Shown piece after piece: positions 4,720-5,719 of a DNA stretch of 5,719 nucleotides. The stretch spans positions 1 to 5,719 of the forward strand of contig DXSO01000114.1 of NCBI GenBank assembly GCA_019410445.1, read 5' to 3'. The position numbers were made by a program, and so were the translations under genes. Origin of the DNA: Sutterella sp. GTDB lineage: Bacteria; Pseudomonadota; Gammaproteobacteria; Burkholderiales; Burkholderiaceae_F. Each line of letters starts with the position of its first letter. Position 1 is the stretch's first letter. Under the pieces are notes generated by a model, which was given only the letters and a program-made list of their open reading frames with translations, had not been told where the DNA came from and ran no database searches.

Positions 4720-5634
4720 TCAATGCTTATCCACCCCTTCGGAATGGAAATCCTCACTTGCGTCCCCGTGCGCATGTGCATGCACTTCGCTGCTTTCAGT
4801 CAATCGGTGCGTTTCCTCGTGCAACGGCTGCAAAATCAAAAACGAGGCGGCTACGCCGGCAATAAGCGCTGTTAGCACTCCTATGGGAAATCTTCTTGCA
4901 GCATGCTCGTCTTGATGCATCAGCTCCGGCAATAAAACAGCCAGTACCACAAAAATAAAACTGGCAGCGGAAATCAACATCGCATAGCCAATTAACCAAT
5001 GCAGCACAGACAGCACCGCCCAACCTGCAGCACCCCCCAGAAGACTGCTCAAAGAAGCCAGCAAAACGTAGACAGCCGCTCGACGCTTCTCAATGCCGGC
5101 CTGCATCAAAATCACAATCTGGCCAATGACCTGGGGCAATTCGTGAGCCGCAACGGCTGCCGTCACCAACCAGCCGCTTGCAATATCAATCGAAAAAGCG
5201 GCAGCCACAAGCACACCGTCAACAAAACTGTGACAAGCAGCCCCAGCCAACAAAACAGGAGCCTGAGCTGCAGAGCGCGATGAGCAGCAAGCATCTTTGG
5301 TCAAACGCGTTCCGCCCCCCAGAAGTACCGGAACCTGTCGAACTTTGGCACTGCCATGAGTGTGAGCCCCCATCCCTGCAAAAAGACACTCAATGAGCAA
5401 AAACACCACGAAAGAAACCAAAAGCACGGCTCCGGCCACATGCGCATCAATTCCGGACTCCACGGCCTCCGGAATCAAATGCGTGCAGGCAATCGATAAA
5501 AGCAACCCTGCAGCAAAAGCGGCCACGACATTGCCGCATCTTGAAAAGAGGCGAAACGACATGACGGCAGCTAAACCCACAGCCAACAAACGGCTTAGAA
5601 GATTAGCCACCACAGTAAGAATAAGCGTGGTCAT
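4720..5634 (-). CDS. ZIP family divalent metal transporter
   Basis: This 304-residue inner-membrane protein is predicted to import zinc or another divalent metal. It has eight hydrophobic segments at roughly 4-26, 36-53, 66-88, 127-148, 155-178, 188-211, 214-236 and 248-269. The ZIP signature is HSFVDG in segment 4 (H135, D139) and HELPQ in segment 5 (H164, E165, Q168). THLIPEA (51-57) in segment 2 and LLPELM (234-239) in segment 7 also fit. The loop between segments 3 and 4 has HTHG (91-94) and a Cys pair (C116, C117). The C-terminal tail after the last segment is about 35 residues long, with seven histidines including HAHAH (285-289), and may bind metal. Compared with the usual betaproteobacterial HE-x-P-H-H-x-G-D, segment 5 reads HELPQVIGQ. 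The ATG at 5634 is the first possible start after an in-frame stop, but it lacks a clear ribosome binding site. It is the first gene of a three-gene operon. The exact metal cannot be read from sequence. Confidence 0.92.
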   Translation of the reverse strand: MTTLILTVVANLLSRLLAVGLAAVMSFRLFSRCGNVVAAFAAGLLLSIACTHLIPEAVESGIDAHVAGAVLLVSFVVFLLIECLFAGMGAHTHGSAKVRQVPVLLGGGTRLTKDACCSSRSAAQAPVLLAGAACHSFVDGVLVAAAFSIDIASGWLVTAAVAAHELPQVIGQIVILMQAGIEKRRAAVYVLLASLSSLLGGAAGWAVLSVLHWLIGYAMLISAASFIFVVLAVLLPELMHQDEHAARRFPIGVLTALIAGVAASFLILQPLHEETHRLTESSEVHAHAHGDASEDFHSEGVDKH

Positions 5635-5719
5635 AAAAGAGCGTTTGGCTCGAGAAAAAAATTTTTAAATCGTTGAAAAACGTATCAGAGACGTTACTGA
5701 AGATGTCAGCAAACCCATA
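5635..5719. other. AT-rich region upstream of the ZIP operon
   Basis: These 85 bases should hold the ZIP operon promoter. They contain an A-run joined to a T-run (5655-5666, seven A then five T), which is likely to bend DNA. On the minus strand, CTGACA (5709-5704) is a 5-of-6 match to a -35 element, but no good -10 follows at normal spacing, so I do not call a promoter. On the plus strand an ATG at 5703 opens a frame (MSANP) to the window edge and could start a divergent gene, without a convincing ribosome binding site. No operator-like palindrome for a metal regulator is obvious. Confidence 0.35.

Noticed and set aside
4707..4781. N-terminal extension of the DUF1178 protein to 4781
   Set aside because: It would overlap the ZIP coding region by about 60 bases, and the family starts at M-x-I-K-Y, which follows GAGGTG directly.
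5704..5709. Sigma-70 promoter for the ZIP operon based on CTGACA
   Set aside because: No acceptable -10 hexamer lies 16-18 bases downstream on the minus strand.
5703..5719. Possible start of a divergent plus-strand gene (MSANP)
   Set aside because: Only five codons are visible and no convincing ribosome binding site precedes the ATG, so I did not list it as a gene.
1..5719. CRISPR array, insertion sequence, prophage or toxin-antitoxin pair
   Set aside because: No regularly spaced repeats, transposase motifs, phage genes or small overlapping gene pairs are present; the genes are conserved housekeeping or accessory chromosomal genes.

Overview
The window is ordinary bacterial chromosome: six complete genes on the minus strand and the 3' end of one gene on the plus strand, with short intergenic gaps and no gene-free stretch over 300 bases. 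Base composition is close to balanced. The surE-nlpD-rlmD(rumA) order, the beta-type spacing of the RlmD iron-sulfur cysteines and the H-NS-type protein next door suggest Betaproteobacteria, Burkholderiales. A gut-associated Sutterellaceae-like genome (Parasutterella, Turicimonas, Sutterella) is my best guess, from protein style and composition rather than a database match.

Layout from left to right: the C-terminus of an H-NS-family nucleoid protein (+, to 155); two hairpin terminators between convergent genes (173-198, 223-259); rlmD, a 23S rRNA m5U methyltransferase (-, 267-1664); a GC-rich RNA hairpin (1704-1728); nlpD, a LysM/LytM outer-membrane lipoprotein (-, 1755-2690); a 183-bp leader with nested inverted repeats (2691-2873); surE, a nucleotidase (-, 2874-3629); a 112-bp gap; a Nim/pyridoxamine-phosphate-oxidase-like flavoprotein (-, 3742-4260); a DUF1178 zinc-ribbon-like protein (-, 4272-4706); a ZIP metal transporter (-, 4720-5634); and an AT-rich upstream region to the end.

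The minus-strand genes fall into two transcription groups. ZIP, DUF1178 and the flavoprotein are 11-13 bases apart, with ribosome binding sites at or next to the preceding stop codon, so they are almost certainly one operon. surE, nlpD and rlmD are more loosely spaced (183 and 90 bases) and may have internal promoters or processing sites. Functionally the second group combines nucleotide repair/salvage (SurE), activation of cell-wall splitting (NlpD) and ribosome modification (RlmD). The first group combines metal uptake with two small accessory proteins whose link to the transporter is unproven.

I found no mobile element, CRISPR array, tRNA, rRNA or convincing new system. The observations most worth checking are the missing pcm and rpoS in the surE-nlpD-rlmD neighbourhood, the hairpin between nlpD and rlmD that is fully paired only in the minus-strand RNA, altered metal-site residues in the ZIP protein, and an altered DNA-binding loop in the H-NS-like protein.
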